Shown: in pieces, positions 62,602-64,000 of the stretch | Layout of the letters: every line of letters starts with the position of its first letter | Numbering within the stretch: position 1 is the stretch's first letter | From: Burkholderia gladioli | GTDB lineage: Bacteria > Pseudomonadota > Gammaproteobacteria > Burkholderiales > Burkholderiaceae | NCBI RefSeq assembly: GCF_000959725.1 | Contig: NZ_CP009322.1 | Location: 2,108,001-2,172,000 of the forward strand | Reading direction: 5' to 3' | Length of the DNA: 64,000 nt | Program-made: the position numbers and the translations under genes | Notes under the pieces: model-generated | Told to the model about the DNA's origin: nothing | The model's database searches: none | The model's input: the letters and a program-made list of their open reading frames with translations, nothing else

Positions 62602-63491
62602 GGCAGGCGGCTCCGCTCGGCCTGCTTGAGCGCTTCCTGGGCCGACTTGAGCTGGGCGCGCGTGTACATCAGCGCGTGCGAGGCGAGGTCGCGCCCGTCT
62701 TCCCAGAGGTTGCGCCAGATCGCGAGGATCCCCTCCAGCGGCTGCCCGACCACGCGCGAGGAAAAGCTCTCGAAGGTGATCGGCCCCGTATAGCCCGAGA
62801 ACACCAGCGCGCGGAACACTTCCGCGAAGTCGATGCTGCCCGAGCCCAGGTAACCGCGATGCGAATCGCCGGTATGGAAATAGCCCAGATGCGCGCCGGT
62901 TTCGCGTATCGCCGTCATCACGTCGGATTCCTCGATGTTCATGTGGTAGGTATCCAGATGCACCAACACGTTCGGCCGGCCGATCCGCTCGCAGAGCTCG
63001 ACGCCCTGCGAGGCCGTGTTCAGCACGTTCGACTCGTAGCGGTTGACCACCTCGAGGCCGAGCATGATGCCGCCCGCCTCGGCCGTCTGCGCCACCTGCG
63101 CGAGGATCTCGACCGACATCGCGACGCCGGCCGGGGTGGTCGGCACGAAGTTCTTCTGGAATGCGGAGTAGAGGATACCGCAGACATGCTTCGCGCCGCA
63201 CTCGTGCGCCACGCGGATCGCGGCCTCGAGCTTGCGCTTGCCGCGCGCGGCCTTCTCCGGGTCGCCGCTGGAGATGTCGGAATCGGCATCGAGCCCCAGC
63301 GAGAAGCTGCAGCCGATGCCGGCGCGCTCCAGCTCGCGGCGCGTGAAGGCGGTATCGATCGAGGCCGGATCGAGCGCCGGGATCTCGATGAAGTCGAAAC
63401 CCACCTCGGCCGTGTTCGCGATCGCGCGCGCGGCTTCCTCGTGGCTCCAGCCGGCCTCCCAGACCAGTGCATGTACGCCCAGCTTGTTCAT
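62598..63491 (-). CDS. Sugar phosphate isomerase/epimerase (TIM barrel, AP-endonuclease 2 fold)
   Basis: A 297-residue TIM-barrel epimerase resembling D-tagatose/D-psicose 3-epimerases. It starts MNKLGVHALVWEAGW. Metal ligands are visible: E in GLEVVNRYE, D in VHLDTYHMNIEE, H in YFHTGDSHRG and E in ITFESFSSR. It would interconvert ketohexoses imported by the adjacent ABC transporter. It overlaps both neighbours by four bases. Confidence 0.9.
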   Translation of the reverse strand: MNKLGVHALVWEAGWSHEEAARAIANTAEVGFDFIEIPALDPASIDTAFTRRELERAGIGCSFSLGLDADSDISSGDPEKAARGKRKLEAAIRVAHECGAKHVCGILYSAFQKNFVPTTPAGVAMSVEILAQVAQTAEAGGIMLGLEVVNRYESNVLNTASQGVELCERIGRPNVLVHLDTYHMNIEESDVMTAIRETGAHLGYFHTGDSHRGYLGSGSIDFAEVFRALVFSGYTGPITFESFSSRVVGQPLEGILAIWRNLWEDGRDLASHALMYTRAQLKSAQEALKQAERSRLP

Positions 63492-64000
63492 TCGCTCTCC
63501 TTGTGTCGACGGGATGCGGGCGCGGCCACCGGGGATCGGGGCCCGCGCTCGCGGATGAGGGATGGCAGCCCGCCTTGCGCCCAGGCCCAGCGGGCCAGCA
63601 TCACGGCGAGCAGGAAGGCGCCCCACAGGGCGGTGGCGAGGTGCTGGTTGGCACCCAGCAGGTTCAGGCCCGAGGCGATCACCTGCAGGATCACCAGCGC
63701 GATCACCACCGGCACCACCCGGCCGAAGCCGCCGAACGGATCGACCCGGCCGAGGAAGCAGGCCAGCACCGAGATCAGCAGGAAGGCTTCGCCGTGGCCG
63801 ACGCGCACCGAGTTGAAGCTGCACAGCATCACCACCCCGGCCACCCCGCACATCAGGCCCGAGAGCAGGTAGATGCGGGTGATCGCGCGCGCCGTGGCGA
63901 TGCCCGAGTAGCGCGTGGCCTCCAGGTTCGAGCCGACCATGCGGGTGGTGAAACCGAGCCGCGAGCGCGTCATCACCACGTGCCAGACCAGCGCGCAGGC
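63488..64000 (-). CDS. Sugar ABC transporter permease (C-terminal part; N-terminus outside window)
   Basis: The last 170 residues of a branched BPD_transp_2-type permease of the RbsC/FrcC group; the frame is open to the window edge. The conserved cytoplasmic loop between helices is visible as GSNLEATRYSGIATARAITRIY, the typical GxNxxAARYSGI element that contacts the ATPase. Four hydrophobic helices follow and a short basic tail. The binding protein and ATPase should be encoded to the right. Confidence 0.9.
   Translation of the reverse strand, partial: ACALVWHVVMTRSRLGFTTRMVGSNLEATRYSGIATARAITRIYLLSGLMCGVAGVVMLCSFNSVRVGHGEAFLLISVLACFLGRVDPFGGFGRVVPVVIALVILQVIASGLNLLGANQHLATALWGAFLLAVMLARWAWAQGGLPSLIRERGPRSPVAAPASRRHKESE

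Overview
The window is about 64 kb of high-GC proteobacterial chromosome that reads as Burkholderia sensu lato. The evidence is the rpsU-yqeY-dnaG-rpoD block, BPSS1780-type and DUF3563 proteins, a VasX-like effector of the BTH_I2691 type, and the overall codon use. A member of the plant-associated gladioli/glumae/plantarii group is possible, but that is a guess. Genes are densely packed on both strands. I see no transposase, integrase, CRISPR array or rRNA.

Layout. Bases 1-5.6 kb are accessory-looking: a TetR repressor (cut by the window edge) with an MFS exporter, an EthD-like small protein, a broken OprB porin facing a MocR-type aminotransferase that has lost its DNA-binding domain, and a methyltransferase. 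Bases 5.8-13.8 kb are core: tRNA-Ile2 (CAT), the macromolecular synthesis genes rpoD, dnaG, yqeY and rpsU, a BaiN-like flavoprotein and tsaD. Bases 14.0-18.6 kb hold an orphan type VI secretion cargo module: a DUF4123 adaptor, a VasX-like membrane-active effector and a probable membrane immunity protein, closed by a strong terminator. Bases 18.6-25.1 kb carry folE2, the isoprenoid operon xseB-ispA-dxs, a Rieske oxygenase and a mercaptopyruvate-type sulfurtransferase. Bases 25.1-36.3 kb carry a Tat-exported dienelactone-hydrolase-like protein, a type II NADH dehydrogenase, polA, a LOG-family protein, an FUSC transporter, a small His/Trp-rich secreted protein and AMP nucleosidase.

Bases 36.4-48.9 kb carry DUF2782-thrB-BPSS1780, the ohrR-ohr peroxide pair, DUF3563, an esterase, a PAP2 phosphatase, a CHAD protein, a tautomerase with a divergent LysR gene, an EamA exporter, a small histidine-kinase-like protein and a CNNM/CorC-type protein. 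Bases 49.0-57.9 kb carry an epimerase with a divergent LysR gene, a ThiE-like protein, a TreZ-like protein that has lost the GH13 catalytic residues, a VOC protein, a GST, a DUF1345 protein, a Xre-RES toxin-antitoxin pair and a PF10118 metal-dependent hydrolase. Bases 58.3-64 kb carry an OmpR-type regulator with a non-phosphorylatable receiver domain, a canonical kinase/regulator pair, and the end of a sugar ABC transporter operon with an epimerase and a kinase.

The most interesting items are the T6SS effector/immunity module, the TreZ pseudoenzyme, the pseudo-receiver regulator beside a full two-component pair, the porin/MocR breakpoint, and an AAGGG-TTTT-CCC palindrome placed next to the -10 boxes of two unrelated genes.
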